5,611 nt of DNA from contig BQJX01000225.1 of the NCBI GenBank assembly GCA_021604925.1, positions 1 to 5,611 of the forward strand, read 5' to 3'. Shown here one piece after another: positions 1 to 5,611 of this stretch (position 1 is its first letter; each line of letters begins with the position of its first letter). The position numbers and the translations under genes were made by a program. The notes below the pieces were generated by a model. That model did no database searches and was not told the DNA's origin. It worked only from the letters and a program-made list of their open reading frames with translations. Source of the DNA: Gemmatimonadota bacterium. Its GTDB lineage: Bacteria; ARS69.

Positions 1-1
1 C

Positions 2-127
2 GCCAAGGTCGTCCAGGAGCACGGCGTGTACCTCGCCCCCGAGATCGTGCGTTCCCTGCTCGACTTCGAGGTCCTGGTTCCATTCGAAGAGACGGTCCAC
101 GATCCTGGCGACCGGCCGCCCCTGTGA
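2..127 (+). CDS. C-terminal 41 codons of an unrecognised protein (5' truncated by window edge)
   Basis: An open frame enters from the left edge and stops at TGA 125-127. The visible tail contains the stretch EHGVYLAPEIVRSLLDFEVL, which looks amphipathic and helical, followed by a polar, proline-rich end finishing DRPPL. The third codon positions are strongly G/C, as in the other genes of the window, which supports real coding. No domain can be recognised from 41 residues and I give no function. The next gene starts 64 bases downstream on the same strand and no hairpin with a T-tract lies between, so read-through into the propeller gene is possible. The alternative is that this is a chance open frame in GC-rich DNA; the smooth codon usage makes that less likely but does not exclude it. 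Confidence 0.55.
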   Translation, partial: AKVVQEHGVYLAPEIVRSLLDFEVLVPFEETVHDPGDRPPL

Positions 128-134
128 CACCCGC

Positions 135-164
135 CTGAACCGAGCCGGTGGCCTGTGCTACTCT
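135..164 (+). promoter_or_regulatory. Weak candidate sigma70-like promoter for the propeller gene
   Basis: CTGAAC (135-140) and TACTCT (159-164) are separated by 18 bases, and the -10-like box is preceded by TG plus one base (156-158), an extended -10 arrangement. Each hexamer matches the consensus at only about three positions. The predicted transcription start would lie near 171, giving a leader of about 20 bases. The location just upstream of the start codon at 192 is the main support. Confidence 0.3.
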
Positions 165-191
165 CACTCCACCCCGGAACCGGAGCTTGCC

Positions 192-1715
192 ATGCCCTCG
201 CTGATCCGCACGATTCCCGTTTCGCTCCTTGGCCTCAGCCTCGCCTACTCTCAGGTCCCCGCTCAGACACTGAGTCTGGCGCCCGAGGAGTTGCTGACCG
301 CATCGTCCACGTGGACGACCAACCAGCGCCCGCGCGTCGTGTTCACCGAGGACGGCGCCAAGCACCTGGCTTGGATCGCGACCAATACCTTCGGATCCGA
401 AGGCGTGTTCATCGTGGATGCCGCGTCGGCCGGGAGCGCGTACGGAGCCGCAGTGCAACTGACCACCGGTATGCCCGGAGTCCGCTACGGAATCGGCGAC
501 GGACTGGAATTGAAGGTCAACGGCCCCAATCTCCTCGCCACGTGGGAGGGCACGGACTTCGCCAACCGGCCGATGTGGTTTTCACGCTCGACCGACCAGG
601 GCGTGTCCTGGGAGGGAGAGGTCCGCGCGGACGACGCCACCGTGGAGGAACGGGCTTACACCACCGGCACCCTGTTCCCCGACGGCCGCGTGGCGAAGGT
701 TTGGATCCACTACGACAGCGCGACCGGCGAACCCGATCACCAGTTTCGGGCCCAAGACGAATTCGGCGTGTTCGGCGCCCCGTCGAATCCGGCCGTGGGG
801 TCACCGGACGTGCCCTGCGAATGCTGCACGGCGGACCCCATCATCCTGGAGGACGGGACCGTCCTGGTCGCCTACCGGAACAACGAGAACAACAGGCGGA
901 AGATGTATGTCTCCCGTTCGACGGACGGCGGAGCCACGTTCCCTTCCAGTGTTCGTGTGGACTCGGGCGGCACGATCTTCTTCGCATGCCCGGGGTCACC
1001 TCCCTCCATCACCGCCGAGGGACAGGATGTGCTCGTGGTCTGGGGCAAGGTGGGAGGGCTTCCCGCCGCCTATCACACGATGAGCGCGCGGAGTACGGAC
1101 GGCGGCACCACGTTCGCGCCACAAGTGCAGATCGACGAAAGCGACGGCACCACCAACATCTCCAGTCCGATGGTCACGCGGCGTGGAAACCTGGCGATTG
1201 CCGTGTGGAAAGGCAAGGACCCGGTCACCGGACAGTTCGAGATCTGGGCCGGCACCTCCATGGATGGAGGGAGCTTCTGGGGCCCCGAACAGATGCTCAC
1301 CGGCGACGGCCTCGCCCGGGATCTGGGCCATCCGTCGGCGGCGATCTCCCCGGCCGGCGACGTCGAGATCGCCTGGATGGACGCGCGCGACTTCACGGAA
1401 AAGGTGTATCACCGGGGAGCCACGTTGAATCCCACGGCAACTCCGGAAGCGCCGATCTCGCGCGGTTCGCTGGTCGCGGCGCCGAATCCGTTCCGCGCGT
1501 CCACCACGCTGCAATTCGCCGCGACCGGCGGGGCAACACGGCTCGTGACGATTGTGGACGTGGCCGGACGTCAGGTGGCGCGACTCTCGGGAATCGGAAC
1601 CATTCGCTGGGACGGACGTGACGAGTCGGGGGCAACGGTGCCGGCAGGAGTCTACTTTGCGCGTCCCGAAGGGGGCGCCAGGGAAGACGCGGTCCGGATC
1701 GTCCGACTTCGCTGA
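192..1715 (+). CDS. Secreted BNR/Asp-box beta-propeller protein with FlgD-Ig-like C-terminal tail
   Basis: 507 residues. ATG 192 has GGAG at 182-185, six bases upstream. Residues 1-24 form a signal peptide (basic R6, hydrophobic core LLGLSLAY, likely cleavage after VPA24), so the product is exported. Four Asp-boxes of the S-x-D-x-G-x-T/S-F/W type lie at about 131-140, 241-250, 299-308 and 354-363, with beta-rich repeats between them, indicating a sialidase-like six-bladed propeller. I see no FRIP/RIP arginine motif or clear Tyr-Glu pair, so catalytic sialidase activity is unsupported. A C-E-C-C cluster (C209, C211, C212) and C266 are the only cysteines. Residues about 430-507 form a FlgD-Ig/type IX-like tail: PNPF at 431, VDVAGRQV, WDGRDESG, VPAGVYFAR, basic end. 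Such tails usually mark surface-delivered or secreted proteins in FCB bacteria. The gene ends 14 bases before an intrinsic terminator. A binding or scaffold role is as likely as an enzymatic one. Confidence 0.88.
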   Translation: MPSLIRTIPVSLLGLSLAYSQVPAQTLSLAPEELLTASSTWTTNQRPRVVFTEDGAKHLAWIATNTFGSEGVFIVDAASAGSAYGAAVQLTTGMPGVRYGIGDGLELKVNGPNLLATWEGTDFANRPMWFSRSTDQGVSWEGEVRADDATVEERAYTTGTLFPDGRVAKVWIHYDSATGEPDHQFRAQDEFGVFGAPSNPAVGSPDVPCECCTADPIILEDGTVLVAYRNNENNRRKMYVSRSTDGGATFPSSVRVDSGGTIFFACPGSPPSITAEGQDVLVVWGKVGGLPAAYHTMSARSTDGGTTFAPQVQIDESDGTTNISSPMVTRRGNLAIAVWKGKDPVTGQFEIWAGTSMDGGSFWGPEQMLTGDGLARDLGHPSAAISPAGDVEIAWMDARDFTEKVYHRGATLNPTATPEAPISRGSLVAAPNPFRASTTLQFAATGGATRLVTIVDVAGRQVARLSGIGTIRWDGRDESGATVPAGVYFARPEGGAREDAVRIVRLR

Positions 1716-1728
1716 GGATCCGCGAAGA

Positions 1729-1765
1729 GGGGCCGCAACCATCCCGGTTGCGGCCCCCCTTTTTT
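1729..1765 (+). terminator. Intrinsic terminator of the propeller gene
   Basis: A perfect 12-bp stem (GGGGCCGCAACC at 1729-1740 with GGTTGCGGCCCC at 1746-1757) closes a five-base loop. It is followed by CC and six T residues (1760-1765). It lies 14 bases after the stop codon at 1715. The T-tract is present only for plus-strand transcripts; on the minus strand the stem is followed by CTCTTCGCGG, so it should work poorly for the convergent gene. Confidence 0.93.
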
Positions 1766-1777
1766 GGGCTTCGGGTA

Positions 1778-1796
1778 GGACCGCGGAGCGCGGCCC
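1778..1796 (-). terminator. Hairpin just downstream of the FIMAH-protein gene, possible weak terminator
   Basis: On the minus-strand RNA, GGGCCGCG and CGCGGUCC pair over 8 bp (one G-U) around a CUC loop, starting four bases after the stop codon (1801-1803). On the plus strand the same position would be an A-C mismatch, so the structure is better in the minus-strand transcript, as expected for an end-of-gene element of this gene. No U-tract follows (UACCCGAAG), so it is not a canonical intrinsic terminator. It may instead stabilise the 3' end, or be chance pairing in GC-rich DNA. Confidence 0.3.
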
Positions 1797-1800
1797 CCTG

Positions 1801-2982
1801 CTACCGACCCACCAGCACCACTCGTCGCGTCTGCGAGTGATCCTGCGACCGAAGCCGGACGAAGTAGGTTCCCGCGGCCACCCGCGCCCCGGAATCGTCC
1901 AATCCGTTCCACACCTCGGTCCGGGAACCGGCGGAGATCTGCCCACTCCGCATCGCGCGAACACGACGGCCGCTCACGTCATAGACGGCCAGGTCGATCG
2001 CCGCGGCACGGTTCATTTGGAAGCGGATCTCGGTGGATCGCGAGAAGGGATTGGGTGCGCTCGGTGCCAGTTCGAAGCTCGCGACGACCCCGGCGTTCAG
2101 GGAGCGCTCCCCGTGGAGCATCCGATCCGCAACGACATCGTCGTCGGCCGCCAGATCGTCCAGTATCGCGTGGGCCGTCTCGGTGAACACGTCGGCATCG
2201 GCGACGGGGATCTTCTTGCCGCGTTGCGCGCGAACGTGATTCAGAAACGCCTGGAGCGAGCCGCGAGCAGCTTCCTCGTTGTCCTTCTCCAGCGCTCGGG
2301 ACGCCGCCCGGATCTTGGCGAGCAGCGCGTTCTCGATTCCGTGATGCAACGACGCGGCGCGCACCATCTCAGCCAGGTCCTCCAGATCCGGAAGGTCCGA
2401 CGTGCGAACCTGCAGGCGCATGGAGTGAACAATGGAGTCGTCGGTGAAGGCGACGTCCAGGTCGCCATCCGCCAGGAGTTCCGAGAGATCGTAGGAAGCG
2501 TCGTCTCCCGGGCGCCCGGGGACATCAAAGAGATCCACCCGGATACTCTGACGGACTCCCGACTCCAGATCGCGCAGAAGTGCGTTGCCGTACGCGCGAG
2601 AGAACTCCCCCCACGGGCTCATGTCGTCCGCGAAGTTGAGGTTGTCGGTATCGGCTCCCCGATCGCCCTTGGTGAAGTCCACGGTCAAGAACGCCGCCAC
2701 GATGCGCTCCGGAGCGTCGAACTCGAACGAGGCGGCCACGATCTCGTTGCGGCCATCGCCGGGGCCCTCCCCAAGGTCCGCCCCGTCGAATCCCACCAGG
2801 ATGTGAGACTCCGGGCGAACGGACTCGATGTAATCCAGCAGGTCCGCGGACTGCGGAGGTGGGTTCGTATCCAGCAGGATGTCGACTTCAAAGGCATGGC
2901 CGGGCGCGGCCGCAAGCACGATCGCGAGAGCGGCTGTGGCCGCCCAACCGGCGAGCAATGGGAACAGGGACGTCGTCTTCAT
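1801..2982 (-). CDS. Secreted protein with FIMAH-like domain and FlgD-Ig-like C-terminal tail
   Basis: 393 residues. The ATG at 2982-2980 has GGAAGGA about five bases upstream (minus strand). Residues 1-30 are a signal peptide (K2, long Ala/Leu core, cleavage after GHA30). Residues about 31-195 form an unassigned, Asp-rich, mostly beta region with strands such as AAFLTVDF and QSIRVDLFDV, ending in DDSIVHSMRLQVRTSD. It could be a jellyroll-type binding domain, but that is inference. Residues about 200-278 match my recollection of the FIMAH helical domain: GIENALLAKIRAA, then ALEKDNEEAA, then LQAFLNHVRAQRGKKI, then ADADVFTETAHAILDDL. FIMAH occurs in extracellular proteins, often next to adhesive or enzymatic domains, and has no established catalytic role. 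Residues about 303-393 form a FlgD-Ig/type IX-like tail (APNPF, YDVSGRRV, WNGLDDSG, VAAGTYFVRL). The protein is probably exported and surface-associated or released. It converges on the propeller gene, 85 bases apart. Confidence 0.88.
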   Translation of the reverse strand: MKTTSLFPLLAGWAATAALAIVLAAAPGHAFEVDILLDTNPPPQSADLLDYIESVRPESHILVGFDGADLGEGPGDGRNEIVAASFEFDAPERIVAAFLTVDFTKGDRGADTDNLNFADDMSPWGEFSRAYGNALLRDLESGVRQSIRVDLFDVPGRPGDDASYDLSELLADGDLDVAFTDDSIVHSMRLQVRTSDLPDLEDLAEMVRAASLHHGIENALLAKIRAASRALEKDNEEAARGSLQAFLNHVRAQRGKKIPVADADVFTETAHAILDDLAADDDVVADRMLHGERSLNAGVVASFELAPSAPNPFSRSTEIRFQMNRAAAIDLAVYDVSGRRVRAMRSGQISAGSRTEVWNGLDDSGARVAAGTYFVRLRSQDHSQTRRVVLVGR

Positions 2983-3053
2983 GGTTTCCTTCCGGATGAG
3001 AGCGCCAACGATGCTGACGGTGGAGACGAGTTGCTACGGGGCTCCAAGCCCAG

Positions 3054-3059
3054 AGTATA
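3054..3059 (-). promoter_or_regulatory. -10 box (TATACT) for the FIMAH-protein gene
   Basis: Read on the minus strand, the sequence is TATACT, five of six matches to TATAAT, in an otherwise GC-rich region. No good -35 hexamer is found at 16-18 bases; the best is TTTCCG at 3075-3080 with a short 15-base spacer. The implied start of transcription is near 3047, giving a leader of roughly 65 bases before the ATG at 2982. Confidence 0.45.
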
Positions 3060-3092
3060 GACGAATCGACCGTGCGGAAAGGAAACTGAAGG

Positions 3093-3117
3093 CGGAGCAC
3101 CCCTGCTCCGTGCTCCG
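3093..3117. repeat. 8-bp perfect inverted repeat upstream of the minus-strand promoter
   Basis: CGGAGCAC (3093-3100) and GTGCTCCG (3110-3117) are perfect inverted copies around a nine-base spacer. A competing six-base hairpin, GGAGCA/TGCTCC (3094-3099 with 3104-3109), overlaps it because TGCTCC is duplicated in tandem. The element sits about 45-70 bases upstream of the inferred minus-strand transcription start, where an activator could bind. No T-tract follows on either strand, so a terminator is unlikely. Chance palindromes are common in GC-rich DNA. Confidence 0.35.
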
Positions 3118-3248
3118 GGGACTCACCACCTGCATTCTTGACTCCCCTCGCTCCCCCTCACGGCACGCTCGGCCCTGCAACAGCAACCAGGCCGGAATCG
3201 GCGGGTCTCCGACTCCCGGTCGTACGTCGCCACCGGTCGCGTTTGGTG

Positions 3249-3277
3249 TTGGACTGAGGCGGGCGACCTATTAGGAT
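3249..3277 (+). promoter_or_regulatory. Candidate sigma70-like promoter for the lipoprotein protease gene
   Basis: TTGGAC (3249-3254) and TAGGAT (3272-3277) are separated by exactly 17 bases. The -10 box keeps four of six consensus positions, including the key A at position 2 and the final T. Transcription would start near 3284, giving a leader of about 50 bases. This start lies too close to the upstream GTG at 3287 for that codon to be a good initiator, which favours the ATG at 3335. Confidence 0.5.
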
Positions 3278-3324
3278 CAACCACTTGTGGGCCATGTTCC
3301 TCCCACTCCCCTGGGCCCACGAAA

Positions 3325-3330
3325 GGGAGG
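3325..3330 (+). promoter_or_regulatory. Ribosome binding site GGGAGG that decides the protease start
   Basis: GGGAGG within AAAGGGAGG precedes ATG 3335 by four bases and ATG 3341 by ten. Both are in the same frame and only two codons apart, so either or both could be used. The GTG at 3287 has no comparable site upstream and would put 16 polar residues before the signal sequence. I chose 3335. Confidence 0.75.
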
Positions 3331-3334
3331 TTGG

Positions 3335-4507
3335 ATGACGATGGATCTTCGCGTGAAAGTCTCAGCGGTAGTTGCCACTCTCGCGGTCTTTTCGCTTCTC
3401 GCCGTCGGTTGCGGTGACGAACGTTCCCCCGTCGCTCCGGACAGCGCACCCCAGGGTGTCGCGATGGTAACCAACGAAGTCCTCGATCGGAATCACGTGG
3501 ACGTTCGCAACGCGATCACGGTCCAGGAGAACCACACGGCCGACCTGCTCAGCCGTCCGGGCGTGGTCGGCACGGCCGTCGGCGTGGACGCTGCCGGCCA
3601 GATGGCCGTGAAGGTGTACGTCGAGAGCGAGTCCGACCTCGTGGGCCTTCCCGCCGATCTTGACGGTCTCGGCGTGGACGTCTTCGTGACGGGCAAGCTC
3701 GTGGCCCGCGGCGGAAGCATGGGCGGCAGCATGGGTGGTTCCAACGGCACGAATCCCAAGGCCCCCCAGACCGCTCCGATCAAGCTGGGTACGTCCGGTG
3801 GCTGGCGCTTTGACCTGGCGAACGGATACTGCTGCGGTGGCACCCTCGGCGGCCTCATCGAGGACGGCGGAGGGACGCAGTACATCCTCAGCAACTACCA
3901 TGTGCTTTACGCGGACATCGTCAACGGCGGCAACGGGCGCACGGCCTCGGCCGGCGACCCGGTGATCCAGCCGGCGCTGATCGACGTGGGCTGCAACGCC
4001 AACAACTCGCTCGACGTGGCCACGCTCGTCAACGGTGGCGGCAGCCTCCCCGGCGGCAACGTCGATGCGGGCATCGCGGCCGTGATTCCGGGACAGGTCA
4101 GCGGCACGGGCGAAATCCTGGACATCGGGGTTCTCTCTTCCGCGACCGCGGGCGCCTTCGTGGGCCAGGACGTCAAGAAGATGGGACGCACGACCGGCCT
4201 GGGCCGCGGCACCGTGGACGGCCTGAATGCAACCGTCAGCATCACCTACGAGAACGAGTGTGCGGGTGGTACGGCGTTCACGAAGACGTTCACCGGCCAG
4301 ATCATCATCACAAACGCCCGTTGCAAGTTCCTGGACGGTGGGGACTCCGGGTCCCTCATGGTCGAGGACATCACCACCAACCCACGTTGCGTGGGTTTGC
4401 TCTTTGCCGGCAGCACCAGCTGCAACAAGTTCGCCATCGCGATCGCCAATCCGATCGACGATGTGCTGGACTTCTACGGCGGTGGAATGCAGATGGTCGG
4501 GAACTAG
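3335..4507 (+). CDS. Lipoprotein trypsin-like serine protease (Nal1-type family resemblance)
   Basis: 390 residues from ATG 3335. A basic start (R6, K8), a hydrophobic core and LLAVGC26 give a lipobox, so the mature protein probably begins at lipidated C26 with Gly at +2. Residues about 45-125 form a small domain (PGVVGTAVGVDAAGQMAVKV, then VFVTGKLVARG) that I recall in front of such proteases; it may be a propeptide or inhibitor-like domain. A Gly-Ser-Met linker follows (126-138). The protease domain (about 155-380) has the apparent triad H189 in LSNYHVL, D244 in NVDAGIAAV and S338 in GGDSGS, the hallmark of chymotrypsin-fold peptidases. GDPVIQPALID and MGRTTGLGRGTVDG resemble the Nal1-like bacterial serine protease group. 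Seven cysteines remain after C26 (C166, C167, C220, C309, C330, C352, C363), suggesting disulfides outside the cytoplasm. Substrate is unknown. It has its own promoter and terminator, so it is probably monocistronic. Confidence 0.87.
   Translation: MTMDLRVKVSAVVATLAVFSLLAVGCGDERSPVAPDSAPQGVAMVTNEVLDRNHVDVRNAITVQENHTADLLSRPGVVGTAVGVDAAGQMAVKVYVESESDLVGLPADLDGLGVDVFVTGKLVARGGSMGGSMGGSNGTNPKAPQTAPIKLGTSGGWRFDLANGYCCGGTLGGLIEDGGGTQYILSNYHVLYADIVNGGNGRTASAGDPVIQPALIDVGCNANNSLDVATLVNGGGSLPGGNVDAGIAAVIPGQVSGTGEILDIGVLSSATAGAFVGQDVKKMGRTTGLGRGTVDGLNATVSITYENECAGGTAFTKTFTGQIIITNARCKFLDGGDSGSLMVEDITTNPRCVGLLFAGSTSCNKFAIAIANPIDDVLDFYGGGMQMVGN
3710..3745 (+). repeat. Gly-Gly-Ser-Met coding repeat (linker in the protease)
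   Basis: Two copies of a 12-base unit encoding GGSM, plus a partial third (GGS), make residues 126-136 of the protease. The unit copies differ at synonymous positions (gga/ggc), so this is not a freshly slipped repeat. It forms a flexible linker between the N-terminal domain and the catalytic domain, a plausible site for processing or for free movement of a prodomain. Confidence 0.75.
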
Positions 4508-4530
4508 CTCCGGCCTGGCAGTTTGTTCCG

Positions 4531-4560
4531 GGGCGCCCTTCGCGGGGCGCCCTTTTTTTT
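4531..4560 (+). terminator. Intrinsic terminator of the lipoprotein protease gene
   Basis: GGGCGCCC (4531-4538) pairs with GGGCGCCC (4545-4552), an 8-bp all-GC stem with a six-base TTCGCG loop, followed directly by eight T residues (4553-4560). It begins 23 bases after the TAG at 4505-4507. Because each arm is itself palindromic the hairpin also forms on the minus strand, but there it is followed by CGGAACAAAC, without a T-tract. Confidence 0.94.
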
Positions 4561-4591
4561 GGGTCCGTCCCGGAATCACAGTCGCCGGCGG

Positions 4592-5611
4592 CTACCAGCC
4601 ACCGCCCTGGTCGTCGAAGTAGCGGTGGAGTACCGCGCGGGCCTGTAGGTTGATGGACTCGGACCAGAGATCCACCGGGTTCCGGTCATCCGTCAGCAGC
4701 AGGGCGCCCGCTGCGTCGGGCTCGAAGCGATTGTCCCAGGCGTGCGTGAGTTCCACCGCCCAGAAATGGCTGTGCTCTTCGCCGAGGTGGTCGCGAGGGC
4801 GCGGGAGGGCCGTATACTCGTCGAACTCCAACGGTCCGGCGCTGGCCAGCAGGATCACGTTCCCGAGTTGATCCGGCGGCTCGGAGGTCGGCAGCGCCCA
4901 CACGCTCGCGAAATGGAGACGGAGCGACGCGGCGAGCGACGCCACCAGCGGATCATCCCAGCCGCGTGCCTCCATGTTCAACGCGAGGATTCCCCCGGGA
5001 TTCAGGCGCTCTCGCGCGAGCCCGAACGCCTCCGCGGTCACCAGATGAAACGGAATCGAGGAACTCCCGAACGCGTCCAGAATGATCACGTCCCAGCGGC
5101 GTTCCGCCCGCTCCAGGAAACGACGCCCATCCTCGTAGAACCGTTCCGCATCCGCATCCGTGAGCCCGAAGAACTCCTCCGCGATCCGGCCCACCACCGG
5201 ATCGATCTCCACGGCCTGGACCGACCATCCGTGCGTGGTGAACCGCTTGGCCAGGCAGCCACCGCCCAGGCCGACCAGCAACAGATCTCCGGGTTCGGGG
5301 TGGAGTGGCTTCAGCACGTCCAGCGCGGCGTTGTAGGGATGCCACGAGCGCCACGTCTCGGGTTCCACCACGGCGTGCATTCCCCCGTCGATCAGCAGGT
5401 GACGCAGCCCGTTCTTCTCCACCACCCGGATCTCGGCGTAGGAGCTTTGCGCGATCGCGAGAAGACCCGAGGCCGGATCCGCCCGCTCCTCGGGGACCGC
5501 GGCCAGTCCCGCGGCGGCCCCGACCAGGATCACAAGCGCGGCCACGCGGCCACGCGCACCGCCGGCGCCGAGCGCCGCAATGATGCCGGCCGCCAGCAAC
5601 ACCAGGCCGAT
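4592..5611 (-). CDS. Membrane-anchored spermidine-synthase-like (PABS-fold) protein, N-terminus outside window
   Basis: 339 residues are visible; the frame is open to the right edge, starting IGLV, so an in-frame GTG at 5602 inside a hydrophobic helix is unlikely to be the true start. Two hydrophobic segments (about 3-17 and 23-39 of the visible part) suggest the end of a longer membrane domain, as in fused transporter-like/spermidine synthase proteins. A soluble Rossmann domain follows. A beta-hairpin region (QSSYAEIRVVE, LLIDGGMHAVVEPE) precedes the nucleotide-binding loop LLVGLGGGCLAKRF (111-124). The acidic strand end AVEIDP (133-138) and the DAFGSSSIPFHLVTAEAF segment (179-196), with D179 in the catalytic-Asp position, come next. 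Canonical spermidine synthases have Y-Q and G-G-G-D-G at the first two sites; here they are Y-A and G-G-G-C. It may therefore be an aminopropyltransferase-like or methyltransferase-like enzyme of unknown substrate. It converges with the protease gene; no terminator of its own is visible within the 84-base gap. Confidence 0.85.
   Translation of the reverse strand: MGLVLLAAGIIAALGAGGARGRVAALVILVGAAAGLAAVPEERADPASGLLAIAQSSYAEIRVVEKNGLRHLLIDGGMHAVVEPETWRSWHPYNAALDVLKPLHPEPGDLLLVGLGGGCLAKRFTTHGWSVQAVEIDPVVGRIAEEFFGLTDADAERFYEDGRRFLERAERRWDVIILDAFGSSSIPFHLVTAEAFGLARERLNPGGILALNMEARGWDDPLVASLAASLRLHFASVWALPTSEPPDQLGNVILLASAGPLEFDEYTALPRPRDHLGEEHSHFWAVELTHAWDNRFEPDAAGALLLTDDRNPVDLWSESINLQARAVLHRYFDDQGGGW

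Larger units (their letters stand above)
2983..3334. other. Divergent intergenic region with promoters for both flanking genes
   Basis: These 352 bases separate the start codons of the FIMAH protein (minus) and the lipoprotein protease (plus). Short open frames cross the region but have no ribosome binding site and no recognisable product. What can be seen is a minus-strand -10 box near 3054-3059, an 8-bp inverted repeat at 3093-3117 and a plus-strand promoter at 3249-3277. A direct repeat CCGGTCG occurs at 3216-3222 and 3233-3239, upstream of the plus promoter. Nothing identifiable lies between about 3120 and 3210, which is C-rich on the plus strand. Confidence 0.7.

Noticed and set aside
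155..1621. 488-codon open frame overlapping the propeller gene in another frame
   Set aside because: It is Arg/Gly/His-rich with no domain or signal peptide. The overlapping frame has a signal peptide, Asp-boxes and a good ribosome binding site, so this is a GC-driven shadow.
192..1715. Annotation of the propeller protein as an active exo-alpha-sialidase
   Set aside because: Asp-boxes support the fold only. The arginine motif and catalytic Tyr/Glu arrangement expected for sialidases are not visible.
996..1964. 322-codon minus-strand open frame across the convergent junction
   Set aside because: It overlaps two well-supported genes and a terminator, and its Arg/Gly/Pro-rich translation shows no family signal.
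1552..3060. 502-codon plus-strand open frame antisense to the FIMAH-protein gene
   Set aside because: Its composition is that of an antisense shadow. It would cross the strong terminator at 1729-1765 and has no recognisable domain.
3216..3239. Direct repeat CCGGTCG x2 upstream of the protease promoter
   Set aside because: Seven-base GC-rich repeats 17 bases apart are expected by chance in DNA of this composition; noted only as part of the intergenic region.
3362..4579. 405-codon minus-strand open frame antisense to the protease gene
   Set aside because: His/Asp/Val/Ala-biased antisense shadow without a domain; it would also start inside the plus-strand terminator region.
1..5611. A mobile element, CRISPR array, toxin-antitoxin or defence cluster
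   Set aside because: No transposase, terminal repeats, regularly spaced repeats, nuclease or paired small genes are visible. Gene content is envelope proteins and one membrane enzyme.

Overview
The window is a high-GC bacterial segment of ordinary genomic layout. It has four substantial genes plus the last 41 codons of a fifth. Two of the proteins end in a FlgD-Ig/type IX-like C-terminal module with a 'PNPF' start and a 'V-x-A-G-x-Y-F' core. This combination of high GC, exported proteins with such tails and a lipoprotein hydrolase is typical of FCB-related uncultured lineages such as Candidatus Eisenbacteria or Krumholzibacteriota. That assignment is inference, because the window has no rRNA or marker gene.

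Layout from left to right. Positions 2-127 hold the C-terminus of an unrecognised plus-strand gene. Positions 192-1715 (+) encode a secreted beta-propeller protein with four Asp-box (BNR) repeats, an unusual C-E-C-C cluster and a FlgD-Ig-like tail. It is followed by a textbook intrinsic terminator (1729-1765). Positions 1801-2982 (-) converge on it and encode a secreted protein with an unrecognised N-terminal domain, a FIMAH-like helical domain and another FlgD-Ig-like tail. A 352-bp divergent intergenic region (2983-3334) carries candidate promoters on both strands and an 8-bp inverted repeat. Positions 3335-4507 (+) encode a lipoprotein trypsin-like serine protease that resembles the Nal1-type family, with H189/D244/S338 as apparent triad, followed by a second strong terminator (4531-4560). 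Positions 4592-5611 (-) encode the C-terminal part of a membrane-anchored spermidine-synthase-like (PABS-fold) protein that runs off the right edge.

No operon linking these genes is evident, because the strands alternate (+,+,-,+,-) and each boundary has its own terminator or promoter. Three of the four main genes encode cell-envelope or exported proteins. A shared extracellular or surface role is possible, but nothing shows that they act in one pathway. I see no mobile element, CRISPR array, tRNA or rRNA, and no convincing new multi-gene system. The most unusual points are the C-E-C-C cluster in the propeller protein, the unassigned domain fused to FIMAH, the cysteine-rich lipoprotein protease with its probable N-terminal prodomain, and the PABS protein that lacks residues expected of a true spermidine synthase.
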